The notes: a model not told the origin generated them from the sequence alone. A DNA stretch of 64,000 nt from Candidatus Epulonipiscium sp. (GCA_012841565.1 DUUM01000431.1:12230-76229); one strand, 5' to 3'. Counted from the stretch's first letter, positions 35,403 to 45,097 are shown. Numbers and translations: made by a program.

Positions 35403-37970
35403 ATGGGGGCGTTTTATAAAATCACTAAAGAAAATCAAACCAATCCCACCAAAGCGTTTATTCATAGTGTAGATACAATAGAAAAGCATTGGCACGGGGA
35501 AATAGACATTATAGTGGTACTAGAAGGTTCTATTACTGTAAGAGAAAGAGACAAGCTATATTTACTAAAAGAAAATGATCTTATGCTAATCAATAGCCAC
35601 GAAATTCATAGTTTAATTAAAACGTCGGAAAATAATATTTTGCTAGCTGTACAAATAAATAAAGATAGGCTAGAGTGGTATTACCCTAAAATTAAAGGGT
35701 TAAGGTTTGATTGTAAATCTTTTAATTACAGCCAAGAACAACAAGGGGCCTTTGATGTGATAAGGCAGTATGTAGCTAAGCTAGTATGGGATACGAGTAA
35801 GAAAAGGAACGGTTATGAGCTTACAGTTGCCAGTGATACCTACAAAATTATAGAACATATTATGAATCGTTTTGATCACTATATAATGGATGAAGAAGAA
35901 GTGAAGCATATGGGCCATGACACTCAGAGACTTCAAAGAATTATAAGTTTTATAGATAGGAACTTAGATAAGGGTGTAACCCTTAAGGAAATAGCGGAAA
36001 ATGAAAACTTGAGTATTTCTTATCTGTCACGACTTATTAAAAATACAATGGGTATCACTTTTCAACAGTATATCAATAACATCAGAATAGACCGGGCAAT
36101 AAACCTATTGTATAATACCAACCAGACCATAACGGAGGTTGCCTATGCAAGTGGATTTCCAAGTAGTAAAGCTTTTAATAAGCTATTTAAAGACATTCGG
36201 GGTTGCACACCTACAGAATATAAAAAAAAGAGTGTGAAAACAGAAGATATAAACATACCTCAAGTGTATAAAGAAAACAAAGATAAGCGAAAGAAGACCT
36301 ACCTTGATGTGGATAGAAAAAGAGCATTTGCAAAACTATTTGAGTATATTAAGATAGATGAGGAGCCGGCAGAAGAACACATTACCATAAACTATGCTAA
36401 GGAAGTTATAGAGATTAATGCAAAAAGCAAAGGAACACCATATATACGTTATTGGCAGAAGCTAACATCCTTTAGTAGGGCATCAGAGGGTTTAAGACAT
36501 AACTGGCAAAATCAACTAAAAGAACTACAAGGGGAAGTGGGATTTGAGTATATAAGATTTCACGGCATTTTTTGCGATGAAATGATGATTTGCAATGTAG
36601 ATGAAGCAGGGGTAATGACTTATAACTGGTCCTATGTTAATGAGCTTTTTGATTTATTTAAAAAGCAAAATATTAAACCCTTTGTTGAGTTTAGTTTTAT
36701 GCCTTCAGAATTAAAATCATCGGATGAAGTAATATTTTGGTGGAAGGCTAATGTATCAAGACCCAGAGATATCAAGCGATGGAATGATTTAGTCATAGCC
36801 TTTATAAAACACTGTATGAATCGATATGGACAAAAAGAAGTGGAATCTTGGTATTTTGAAGTATGGAATGAACCGGACTTCGAGTATAGTTTTTGGATTG
36901 GTTCTAAAGAAGATTACTTTGAGTTTTATAAAGAGACAGCTAATGCAGTTAAATCGGTATCAAAGGCCCTAAGGGTAGGGGGGCCTTCTATTATGCAACA
37001 ATCCATTACAGATAATAATTGGCTCTCAGAATTTTTATTATACTGCAATAAAAACAGTGTTCCCTTAGATTTTATCTCTTTGCATATATACCCAGAAATA
37101 TATGATGCCCAAGGGCCAGCGCAAATGTTAACTGAAAAATTAAAGGCTGGGGTATCAATGGAAGAGATAATGATAGAATTATCAAAAACAAAGAGGAGTT
37201 ATAGAGATAAAAATAACACTTACGATGCCATCAAAGAAGGAAACAGGATTATAAAAGAAACACTTCCCTATAAGCCAGAAGTTCATATTACAGAGTGGAA
37301 TGCATCTGCATTCAATCGGAACCTGATTCATGACACCTGTTTTGTAGCCACTTATATTATTAGCAATGTAATTAGGTGTTTGGGAAAAGTAGACTTTTTG
37401 GGCTACTGGAATTTTACAGATATCCAAGAAGAAATAAAAGCTGGAATTTCTGCCTTCCATGGCGGATTTGGACTCATTAGCAAAGATGGGCTGAAAAAAC
37501 CATCTTACTTTGCTTACTATCTTTTAGGTAAATTAGGCGACGAGATTATTGCTAAGGGAGAAGACTATATCGTCACCAAAACGGGGGAAAATTTGCAGGT
37601 CCTTGCTTGTAATCATACATACTATGATGATTTGTTTTTGAACGGAGACGCATCAGCTCTAACAAGTACAGATCGTTATACTGTATATGAACATAAACTA
37701 GATAAAGAAATAGAGATTAATATTGCGAATATATCTGGAAAGTATAAAGTGACTCGCTATGAATTAAACAAAGATCACGGGTCTGTGTTTGATTGGTGGT
37801 TAGACATGGGCGCACCAGAAGATATGACGGAGGAAGAAATAACCTATTTAAAAGGCTTGTCATATCCCAAAATGGAAGTAAAACATATAAATGTAGATAG
37901 AGATTATAAAAGGAAACTATATATTCCGGTACATGGCACGGAGCTTATTACCCTAGAAAAACAGATGTGA
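35403..37970 (+). CDS. AraC-type regulator fused to a GH39 glycosidase
   Basis: An 855-residue three-part protein. Part 1 (about 1-110): a cupin-like sensor (EKHWHGEIDIIVVLEGSITV, NSHEIHSL). Part 2 (about 176-276): an AraC DNA-binding domain with two helix-turn-helix units (VTLKEIAENENLSISYLSRL; ITEVAYASGFPSSKAFNKLF). Part 3 (about 310-855): a GH39 beta-xylosidase-like barrel with the acid/base Glu in VWNEPDF (about E490) and the nucleophile Glu in HITEWNASA (about E631). No signal peptide, so it acts in the cytoplasm. Both catalytic Glu are present, so it may cleave the sugar it senses. Start is ATG 35403 with AAGGAGG. Substrate unknown. Confidence 0.88.
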   Translation: MGAFYKITKENQTNPTKAFIHSVDTIEKHWHGEIDIIVVLEGSITVRERDKLYLLKENDLMLINSHEIHSLIKTSENNILLAVQINKDRLEWYYPKIKGLRFDCKSFNYSQEQQGAFDVIRQYVAKLVWDTSKKRNGYELTVASDTYKIIEHIMNRFDHYIMDEEEVKHMGHDTQRLQRIISFIDRNLDKGVTLKEIAENENLSISYLSRLIKNTMGITFQQYINNIRIDRAINLLYNTNQTITEVAYASGFPSSKAFNKLFKDIRGCTPTEYKKKSVKTEDINIPQVYKENKDKRKKTYLDVDRKRAFAKLFEYIKIDEEPAEEHITINYAKEVIEINAKSKGTPYIRYWQKLTSFSRASEGLRHNWQNQLKELQGEVGFEYIRFHGIFCDEMMICNVDEAGVMTYNWSYVNELFDLFKKQNIKPFVEFSFMPSELKSSDEVIFWWKANVSRPRDIKRWNDLVIAFIKHCMNRYGQKEVESWYFEVWNEPDFEYSFWIGSKEDYFEFYKETANAVKSVSKALRVGGPSIMQQSITDNNWLSEFLLYCNKNSVPLDFISLHIYPEIYDAQGPAQMLTEKLKAGVSMEEIMIELSKTKRSYRDKNNTYDAIKEGNRIIKETLPYKPEVHITEWNASAFNRNLIHDTCFVATYIISNVIRCLGKVDFLGYWNFTDIQEEIKAGISAFHGGFGLISKDGLKKPSYFAYYLLGKLGDEIIAKGEDYIVTKTGENLQVLACNHTYYDDLFLNGDASALTSTDRYTVYEHKLDKEIEINIANISGKYKVTRYELNKDHGSVFDWWLDMGAPEDMTEEEITYLKGLSYPKMEVKHINVDRDYKRKLYIPVHGTELITLEKQM

Positions 37971-37973
37971 TTG

Positions 37974-38008
37974 AAATTGACTACATTTAAACAATGTAGT
38001 CAATTTTT
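37974..38008 (+). terminator. Terminator after the AraC-GH39 gene
   Basis: A 14-bp perfect stem (37974-37987 with 37993-38006) with a TAAAC loop. The remaining gap up to 38216 holds no other element I can support. Confidence 0.9.
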
Positions 38009-38216
38009 CTGTGTTATCTCAAAAATTATGAAAGAGCAAAGTAGAGGACATCTAATGACAAAAAAAGGGGTGAATGAGTGAATTAAATATGGTATAGTAC
38101 CACTATTGGGGAAAAAATTACTATCTTAGCATAATCAGTACTATTAGATAATTTGTATCCATTAGAGTGAAAGGTTGATATAAATAACAGAGCAATTATT
38201 ATAAGGGGGATTTAAC

Positions 38217-41200
38217 ATGTATAAAAAGATATTAAATAAAAAGACGAGGCCTATAATTGTATGGGCACTTGTTCTAGCATTGAGTCTTACACTTTTTCCA
38301 GACTTAACAAGTATTTATGCACAGGAGACACAAAATGAAAGTCAGATAGATGATTTAAATGAAACAACAACGCCAGCAGCAGCTACTTTCAGCTCGCTTT
38401 TTAATTTAGCTCCCAAACCATTAGCAGCCACTGAGATAAATATGCAAAATCCAGAGTTTATATTAGGCGCTGATAGTAGTGCAGTAACGGTTGAGGGAGA
38501 AAAATATTTCCTAGAGTTAGGAATTGATGATTTAAACACGGCTATTAGTAAGTCGTTCAAGATGTCATTTGATTTTAGTTTAGCTCCAGACCATAATGTG
38601 AATCCTGGGGATTACTATGAATTTGAAATCCCAGAAAGTTTTGCATTTGCAGATATGGTAGAACGACCTATAGGGGATGATGAAGTCTTTGCTACTTATA
38701 GTATTACAAGTGGTGTAGTTAGAATAACCTTTAATGAAGAAATTGCCGATGGAAAGCCGGTGGAGAACGGTAAATTCCAAGTTAACGGAGCACTGGGTCA
38801 AGCGATTAAGAATGGGGAACTAAATCAGGAGTACACCTTCGATATGAATGGAAATAAAACATTCAATATTGTTATTAAGAACGATAAAGCTGAAATGATT
38901 AAAAAAGGTGGTTCCCATGGCCAAAATGAATCCACCGTTGAGTGGTCTGTTGACCTCAACATGAGGATGGAAAATATCTCTGGTAAAGAACTCACAGATA
39001 GCCAAACAGAAAAGATTGTGCCTGGATCTATTGAAGTCTACGAATTGACACCTCAATTAGTAGAAGGAAAAATAGTGTTTGAAAAAGCCAGTACAGCTAC
39101 GACGGATGGATTTAGCTTAGATGGTGGTAAATTTCCTATTACTTTTGCTAGTGGAAAGAACACTAAGGCATATCACATAAAGTATGAAACAACCATCACA
39201 GATTTAGAACGAGAAGCAGCTTTTACTGGTACATCCCAGATTATTAATGAAGTAACCTTATCAGATACTCCGGGAGGCACGACTTCTAAGGATGTAAAAT
39301 TGACATTTGATCAGCCTATTACGAAATCAGCGGGTACTTATGACCCCAAAACTGGAGAAATAGAGTGGACAGTAGAAGTGAATGCAGATAATAGAGATAT
39401 TTCCGGTGGCGTTAAGGTGATAGATACTATAACTCATGAAGGTGCCAAATCGGCGGACGAAACTTTTATGGATTTTGTGGAAGATGGATTAGGGGTTATA
39501 GTTGACATTGACCCCCAACCACTAGCAGTTTCTAAAAGTCTGTCCTTAGATGGAAAAGAGTTAACAATAGACTTTGAACCAAGTGTAGGGAATGAAACAT
39601 CACAACATACCATTAAGTACAAAACCAAGGATGAGGTAGTAGATAAAGCGTATACTGTACAAAATGGTGCCAAGGTTTTTTATGGACCTGATTTTACTAA
39701 AAAGTATGACTCTAATGGTGGGTCGCAATATGTATCTACTAATATGATTTCGAAAGGGGGCCAAACGGGTAGTGGTATTAACTACAAAGATAATACCATA
39801 GATTGGAACTTTACATTTAATACTAATGGATATGATGATATTACGGGGATTGAAATTAAAGATAGATTTGAAGATGGCAAATATTTAAAAATGGATAAAG
39901 CTGATTTTATAGAAAAAAATAAAGACAAGATTGCCGTTGAATCAGGTGGGGAGGCGACATCTAATGGTTTTAAGTTAGAATTGATTGAGGAACAAGCAGA
40001 TGGATCCACACTAAAAGGCTTTGACCTAACATTAGTAAACGGCGGCGTTATATCTGGTCCTATAACATTCAATTATACAACCAAATTTGATCCGACCCAA
40101 AGTTACGGAAATGGAAACAATGTCAATAATAATATTTCTGTCAAGTGGACTAAAAATGTTCGAGAATACACAAACACAACAAATTATACACCGACCTTTA
40201 ACACCTTTACAAAAAACAATGGTGATAAACAAGGTATCTATAATCCGATAGACAAGAGTATTGAATGGTATGTAGATATTAACTATAATAAGCACGCCTT
40301 AAACGATGCAACGGTTATAGATCATTTTGGTGACAAACAAACAATGGCAGAAGTATCACAAGATACGATTAAGGTATATCAGTTAGAGATGTTAAGTGGT
40401 ACTGATAAACCCAAGAAAAAAAGTCCATTTACCAACTATACAGTAGCGCCGTTAACAGGTGAGACCAGTGGTTTTACTGGCTTCAAATTAACCTTCAATG
40501 AGACAATTACAGGACCTTATAGGATTGAATATGTAACGAAATATGATAAGCAATTCATAGGCGGCTTAATAGATGCTCCCAAGAAGGCAAAGAATGTAGC
40601 AGTTCTTAATGCTAAAAATGAAAATGATAAAGATATAACCTCTACCCTAGAAAAGACCATTGATATTCTTAATGCAGATAAGTACATGAATAAAGATGGA
40701 CGTGATATAAAAAATACAGACTATCTAGAGTGGAAGTTAAAAGTTAATGAAAGTCAATCTTATATTAAAGAGGGCTCTCAAATCAGTGATAAACTAAATG
40801 AGGGGCAAGTCTTAGTAGATGATTTTGATGGCCTCACAGTCAGTGATTTAGATAATAAGGTTATTCTTCCTAGAAAGACATTTCAGGTTAGTATAATGGA
40901 GTATACAAGAAGTGGTGATACCTTTCAAGGTAAACTAAGAATCTTAGGAAATCAAGAGGTAAAAGAATTGTTTAATATAGAAGTAGACCAAGATAAAATG
41001 GGCTTTAATATTACATTCCTCCAAGATATTAACCATGAATACCAAATTTCCTATATAACCAATATAAATGCGTCTTTAGGTGAAAAGTTATCCAATACCT
41101 ATACTTTCAAATTCCACGGTGAGGGAATAGATAAACAAGAAGGTGGAGATACTCAGAAGCAGTCAGTAACTTATCAGTTTGCAGCTGGAAGTGGAAACTT

Positions 41201-43244
41201 AGGGAAATATAATCTAAAGCTTACAAAGAAGGATGGAAGTAAGAATTTAGCAGGTGTTAAGTTTGGTTTGTATAACAAAACAGGGTTGATTTTAATGAAA
41301 GAAATTAGCTCAGATGCAAGTGGTGTGATTGATTTTGGCGAAATTAAATGGGGAGAGTATATCATAAGAGAGATTACACCATTGCCAGGTTACACAAAAC
41401 ATTTCAAAGTTGGAGAGCAGGAGGAATTTGTTTTAGAGTATAAGTTTAAGACGATGGGTAATAAAAAAGACATCATGTTAGAAATTTTTAATGAAAAACC
41501 TAGTAAAATTACTATAGATAAACGAGATTTCAATAACCCAGGCTTAAAGCTAGCAGGTGCAGTATTTGAAATAAAAAAAGGTGATGAGCTAGTACAAACG
41601 ATTACAACAAATGCGGCAGGGGAAGCGGTTTCAATAGATTTACCACCTGGCACATATAAAGTTAAAGAAATCACAGCGCCAGAAGGCTACGCAAAAGCGT
41701 ACGAAAAAAAGATTATATTAGTGTCAGGTGATGATAAGGGTATACAAGTATCTAATAAATTGCTTAATCAAGCAGTTAAACTTACAAAACAAGATGCAGA
41801 TGATAACCTAAAACTAGAGGGGGCGGTCTTTACCCTTCACAATGCAACCAATAATAATCAGGTGCTTACAGATAGTAATAATCTACCTTTAGGAAAGTTA
41901 GAAACAGATTCCTTAGGAGAAATTGTTATTAATGATCTTTTACCAGGGGAATATTATTTTAAGGAAATAACAAGTCCTAAATATTATTTATCCCCATTAA
42001 ATCCACAAACAAATACTTTTGAGATTATACAAGATCAAACAGCATTATCTGCAGTAACTGTAAAAAATACCCGTGGTAAAGGCAGTATCATGGTTAAGAA
42101 AGTAGATGCAGCAGATCATAATATCCTCCTAGAGGGTGTTAAGTTTAGTATTTATAACAAAAAAGGAATGGCAATAGATACAAAAATGACTGATGATAAA
42201 GGTATAATAACTTTTACCGACTTACCTTATAGTAGCTATACAATAATAGAAACGGAAGCTTTGGGTGGCTATGTGCCAAATGATACCCCCATAGAAGTAG
42301 ACTTAAATAGGAATACAGACGGAATGGTTATAAATGATATAATAGTGGAAAATACAAAGAAAGATCTTTCTGTAAGACTTACAAAGTATAATGTGGGTAA
42401 ATCTTTAAAGCTTCCAGGAGCAATCTTTGAGTTAAGAAAAGAAACAACCATTCCAGATGAATATGAGATTGTTGAAAGATATACGATTGATGAACTGTCT
42501 ACAGATATGGACGGTGTTATTAACCTTAAAGATTTAGGTGCTGGAAAGTATCAGTTAATTGAAATTCAGGCGCCTACAGGATATGTGCTTGACCGTGTTC
42601 CAGTAGAGTTTGAGATCATAGAAAACCAGACAGCTACATTAGATGTTGAAAAAACCAATAGACGTAGGCCGTCAGATGATGATGAGCCAAAAGAACAAGG
42701 TGGTGGTGGGCCAGGACCTAAAGATCCCAAGGACCCTAAAGATCCCAAGGATCCAGTAGATCCAGTAGACCCAACACACCCAACAGACCCAGTAGACCCA
42801 ACAGATCCAGTAGACCCAACAGATCCAGCGGACCCAGCAAATCCAACAGACCCCAAAAAACCAAGGGACTTAATAGATCCAGCAGACCCAGGGAATCCAA
42901 CGGATCCTACAAATCCAAAGAACCCAAAAAATCCACAGGAATATAAAGTAGTACAGGTTCCTAATCCAAACGATCCCAATAGCCCGGATGAATTTATCCT
43001 TGTTGATGAGGATGGGATACCACGTGGAAAATATACAAGAGTAGAACTACCTAATGGCACATTTATATATGTGGATGAAGATGGCATTCCATTGGGAAAT
43101 ATAGAGGAAGATGAGGTTCCTAAAGTGATTGCTGAGAAGCTACCAAAAACAGGCCAAGTCAACAGTATATTATTCTATGTACTAGGATTATTCCTTATAA
43201 TAACAGGTATTTTGCTTAGAAGAAAAAGAAAACAGATTATTTAA
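38217..43244 (+). CDS. Large LPXTG cell-wall-anchored adhesin with Cna-type repeats
   Basis: A 1675-residue surface protein. A signal peptide (about 1-36) ends near IYAQETQ. A stalk-like region follows with five modules of about 145-155 residues; each has an (I/V)EW-V-type strand (near 237, 380, 525, 680 and 835) like collagen-binding Cna A domains. Five Cna-B repeats come next (about 997-1480), each ending in a YxxxE-type strand (such as GEYIIREI, GTYKVKEI, GKYQLIEI) that supports internal isopeptide bonds. A Pro/Asp repeat follows (about 1500-1575), then two VDEDGIP motifs, and a sorting signal LPKTG (residue 1642), hydrophobic helix and RRKRK tail. It likely mediates adhesion. The sortase gene follows. 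Confidence 0.93.
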   Translation: MYKKILNKKTRPIIVWALVLALSLTLFPDLTSIYAQETQNESQIDDLNETTTPAAATFSSLFNLAPKPLAATEINMQNPEFILGADSSAVTVEGEKYFLELGIDDLNTAISKSFKMSFDFSLAPDHNVNPGDYYEFEIPESFAFADMVERPIGDDEVFATYSITSGVVRITFNEEIADGKPVENGKFQVNGALGQAIKNGELNQEYTFDMNGNKTFNIVIKNDKAEMIKKGGSHGQNESTVEWSVDLNMRMENISGKELTDSQTEKIVPGSIEVYELTPQLVEGKIVFEKASTATTDGFSLDGGKFPITFASGKNTKAYHIKYETTITDLEREAAFTGTSQIINEVTLSDTPGGTTSKDVKLTFDQPITKSAGTYDPKTGEIEWTVEVNADNRDISGGVKVIDTITHEGAKSADETFMDFVEDGLGVIVDIDPQPLAVSKSLSLDGKELTIDFEPSVGNETSQHTIKYKTKDEVVDKAYTVQNGAKVFYGPDFTKKYDSNGGSQYVSTNMISKGGQTGSGINYKDNTIDWNFTFNTNGYDDITGIEIKDRFEDGKYLKMDKADFIEKNKDKIAVESGGEATSNGFKLELIEEQADGSTLKGFDLTLVNGGVISGPITFNYTTKFDPTQSYGNGNNVNNNISVKWTKNVREYTNTTNYTPTFNTFTKNNGDKQGIYNPIDKSIEWYVDINYNKHALNDATVIDHFGDKQTMAEVSQDTIKVYQLEMLSGTDKPKKKSPFTNYTVAPLTGETSGFTGFKLTFNETITGPYRIEYVTKYDKQFIGGLIDAPKKAKNVAVLNAKNENDKDITSTLEKTIDILNADKYMNKDGRDIKNTDYLEWKLKVNESQSYIKEGSQISDKLNEGQVLVDDFDGLTVSDLDNKVILPRKTFQVSIMEYTRSGDTFQGKLRILGNQEVKELFNIEVDQDKMGFNITFLQDINHEYQISYITNINASLGEKLSNTYTFKFHGEGIDKQEGGDTQKQSVTYQFAAGSGNLGKYNLKLTKKDGSKNLAGVKFGLYNKTGLILMKEISSDASGVIDFGEIKWGEYIIREITPLPGYTKHFKVGEQEEFVLEYKFKTMGNKKDIMLEIFNEKPSKITIDKRDFNNPGLKLAGAVFEIKKGDELVQTITTNAAGEAVSIDLPPGTYKVKEITAPEGYAKAYEKKIILVSGDDKGIQVSNKLLNQAVKLTKQDADDNLKLEGAVFTLHNATNNNQVLTDSNNLPLGKLETDSLGEIVINDLLPGEYYFKEITSPKYYLSPLNPQTNTFEIIQDQTALSAVTVKNTRGKGSIMVKKVDAADHNILLEGVKFSIYNKKGMAIDTKMTDDKGIITFTDLPYSSYTIIETEALGGYVPNDTPIEVDLNRNTDGMVINDIIVENTKKDLSVRLTKYNVGKSLKLPGAIFELRKETTIPDEYEIVERYTIDELSTDMDGVINLKDLGAGKYQLIEIQAPTGYVLDRVPVEFEIIENQTATLDVEKTNRRRPSDDDEPKEQGGGGPGPKDPKDPKDPKDPVDPVDPTHPTDPVDPTDPVDPTDPADPANPTDPKKPRDLIDPADPGNPTDPTNPKNPKNPQEYKVVQVPNPNDPNSPDEFILVDEDGIPRGKYTRVELPNGTFIYVDEDGIPLGNIEEDEVPKVIAEKLPKTGQVNSILFYVLGLFLIITGILLRRKRKQII
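42715..42940 (+). repeat. Low-complexity Pro-Asp repeat tract in the adhesin gene
   Basis: Imperfect tandem 6- to 9-base units such as GATCCCAAGGACCC and GTAGACCCAACAGA encode a D-P-K/V/T-D-P tract. The array is likely to vary in length between strains by slippage. It serves as a wall-spanning segment. Confidence 0.9.
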
Positions 43245-43249
43245 GACCC

Positions 43250-43279
43250 AAAAAGACAGAGAATATTCTCTGTCTTTTT
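43250..43279 (+). terminator. Intrinsic terminator between adhesin and sortase
   Basis: AAAAAGACAGAGAATATTCTCTGTCTTTTT, a perfect palindrome-like hairpin. Confidence 0.9.
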
Positions 43280-43348
43280 GTTATAATAAAGATAGGAGTG
43301 AATATATACTAATGATAAATATATTTATAGATAATAGAGGTGAAGCAG

Positions 43349-43996
43349 ATGAAAAGAAAAGTAATTTCAGCACTACTTATTGTGACGGGCTTATTAGTTG
43401 TAGCATATCCAAAAATATCAGATATATACTTAAATTATAGACAAGATAAGCTAATGCAAGAATGGGAACAAATTCTAACGGTAGTAGATAATCATGAGGA
43501 GGATCAAGAAGTAGAGCAGGTACTTATAAAAACAAAAGACCAAGTAAATGTGGAATCAGTAGATGACCAATTTGAAAATAGGCGAGAAGAATTTAATGAA
43601 AAGGGTATAGAGGGCATCCTAAGTATTGAAAAAATAGAATTAAGCTTGCCTATACTAACAGGTAGCACCAAAGGAAATCTAAGAAAATCCGTAGCTAGCG
43701 TTGAAAAGACGGGTAAACTTGGCGAAGTTGGAAACTACGCCATAGCAGGTCATAGGAATCGTACCTATGGTAGTATTTTTAATAGATTAGATGAAGTTAG
43801 CGTAGGAGATCATATTGGACTTAATAACGGGGAAGAACAATATGATTACACAGTGGTAGAAAAGCTATATGTTAAACCAGAAGAAGTATGGGTGTTAAAT
43901 GGTAATAAGACAGATAAAGAAGTAACACTTATAACCTGTCATCCTAGAGTTAACCCAACCCATCGACTGATTATCAAAGGGAAAATAGTAGAGTAG
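43349..43996 (+). CDS. Sortase, class D-like
   Basis: A membrane transpeptidase that cuts LPXTG-type signals and joins the protein to the wall. The 215-residue protein has an N-terminal anchor (about 5-25, VISALLIVTGLLVVAYP), a charged linker, and the sortase barrel: IAGHRN with catalytic His (about 135), LITCHP with catalytic Cys (about 197) and THRLIIKG with the Arg (about 206). Short size and TLITC fit class D or a related class. Start ATG 43349 is chosen after AGAGGTG; GTG 43340 falls inside that site. It directly follows the only LPXTG protein here. Confidence 0.9.
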   Translation: MKRKVISALLIVTGLLVVAYPKISDIYLNYRQDKLMQEWEQILTVVDNHEEDQEVEQVLIKTKDQVNVESVDDQFENRREEFNEKGIEGILSIEKIELSLPILTGSTKGNLRKSVASVEKTGKLGEVGNYAIAGHRNRTYGSIFNRLDEVSVGDHIGLNNGEEQYDYTVVEKLYVKPEEVWVLNGNKTDKEVTLITCHPRVNPTHRLIIKGKIVE

Positions 43997-44033
43997 GAGA
44001 GAGTGGGATGAGACCGTTGTCTTGGAAAGGCTA

Positions 44034-44062
44034 TTGACAAATTGCCTAAGGAATGGTATTCT
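44034..44062 (+). promoter_or_regulatory. Promoter of the riboswitch-controlled gene
   Basis: TTGACA (44034-44039), 17 bases, TATTCT (44057-44062). It begins a transcript that includes the c-di-GMP riboswitch. Confidence 0.8.
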
Positions 44063-44099
44063 ATGGGTGTAACAACTAACTAAATACACAATTATCAGG

Positions 44100-44195
44100 T
44101 GCTTTCCGCCGATAAAGGCAAACCTAGTGAAAACTAGGGACGCAAAACTAAAGGGTCTTCCTTAGAAATAAGAAGATAGCCAGTTACCGAAAGGG
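44100..44195 (+). promoter_or_regulatory. Cyclic di-GMP-I (GEMM-I) riboswitch
   Basis: The conserved core is clear: AAAGGCAAACC, a stem with GAAA tetraloop (TAGT-GAAA-ACTA), GGGACGCAAAACT, a second hairpin, and the 3' half TAGCCAGTTACCG. Aligning by eye to the Vc2 riboswitch, the key ligand base (G20) is G here, which predicts c-di-GMP rather than cGAMP. The outer stem pairs CTTTC (44102-44106) with GAAAG (44189-44193), which touches the ribosome site at 44193-44198. No terminator is seen, so control is likely at translation, with ligand binding hiding the site. Confidence 0.92.
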
Positions 44196-44205
44196 GAGTT
44201 TTATT

Positions 44206-45000
44206 ATGTTTAAACTAGGGAAAATAAAAATGGTAGCAATGTTAACATTTATGTTAATACCAATAGCAGTTTATGGACAAACAGCAACGATTGATAAAAC
44301 TCAATTAAGTAATGGTGTTATAAATGTAAGTTATAAGTCTTCAGAAGACAAAAAAACAAAAGTTATGGTATCTAAAGGGTCAGATAAATATACTTATGAT
44401 CTAAAATCAGAGGGCCAATACCCACTACAATTTGGCAATGGAGACTATACAGTCTCTATTCTAGAGAATGCTTCAGGTAATCAATATAAAGTAGTAACAC
44501 AAGAAACCCTTAAGTTCAGTGCTAATAATATAAATGCAGTTTATTTACAATCAATTGATATGATTAATTGGGATAACAATATGAAAGCAATTAAGATAGC
44601 AAAAGAATTAACAAAGGGGCTTAATACAGATAAAGAAAAAGCAACAGTATTATATAACTATGTTGCTAAAAATATAAAGTATGATTACAATAAAGCAGCT
44701 ACAGTAGTAGCTGGCTATATTCCTTCAATAGATGCAACTTTAAATACATCTTTAGGAATATGTTTCGATTATTCAGTGGTATACGCAGCTATGATGCGTA
44801 GCGTAGGCGTTCCTACAAAAGTGATTATGGGACAAAACATAGATATTAAAGAGTATCATGCGTGGAACGAAGTCTATTTAAGTGAAAGCAATCAATGGGT
44901 TACAATCGATACAACTTATGATGCGCCGTCAATTCAAAAGGGTATCCCTACTGCAATGATAAAAAATATAAGTGACTATACAACAGAAAAACAGTATTAA
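44206..45000 (+). CDS. Secreted transglutaminase-like protein under c-di-GMP control
   Basis: A 264-residue exported protein. A signal peptide (about 1-25) ends near AVYGQT. A beta-rich region (about 30-110) precedes a transglutaminase-core domain with the triad Cys in LGICFDYSVVYAAMMRSVGV (about C186), His in EYHAWNEVYL (about H218) and Asp in TIDTTYDA (about D235). In bacteria this fold is often a protease, peptidase or cross-linker of wall or surface proteins; which is not decided. The gene is preceded by the riboswitch at 44100 and follows the adhesin and sortase. In C. difficile, c-di-GMP also controls a secreted protease and adhesins. Confidence 0.88.
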   Translation: MFKLGKIKMVAMLTFMLIPIAVYGQTATIDKTQLSNGVINVSYKSSEDKKTKVMVSKGSDKYTYDLKSEGQYPLQFGNGDYTVSILENASGNQYKVVTQETLKFSANNINAVYLQSIDMINWDNNMKAIKIAKELTKGLNTDKEKATVLYNYVAKNIKYDYNKAATVVAGYIPSIDATLNTSLGICFDYSVVYAAMMRSVGVPTKVIMGQNIDIKEYHAWNEVYLSESNQWVTIDTTYDAPSIQKGIPTAMIKNISDYTTEKQY

Positions 45001-45014
45001 CCTAAATGAACCTC

Positions 45015-45054
45015 AAAAACAGTATTAAGTCACGTGACTTAATACTGTTTTTTT
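45015..45054 (+). terminator. Intrinsic terminator of the transglutaminase unit
   Basis: AAAAACAGTATTAAGTCAC pairs with GTGACTTAATACTGTTTTT. The 5' arm repeats the last bases of the gene (AAAAACAGTATTAA near the stop codon). Confidence 0.92.
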
Positions 45055-45097
45055 GTGTATAATAGAGCTATAACTATAAAATAAGGAGGCGTTACAA

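Noticed and set aside
42715..42940. CRISPR-like array
   Set aside because: The units are 6-9 bases, in frame, with no unique spacers; it is a coding low-complexity repeat.
42566..43162. 198-codon Gly/Ser-rich reading frame on the minus strand
   Set aside because: It mirrors the Pro-Asp repeat of the adhesin gene; the repeat alone explains the open frame.
44107..44114. GCCGATAA as a sigma-D (flagellar) -10 element
   Set aside because: It is part of the riboswitch 5' strand, and no TAAA lies at the right distance upstream.
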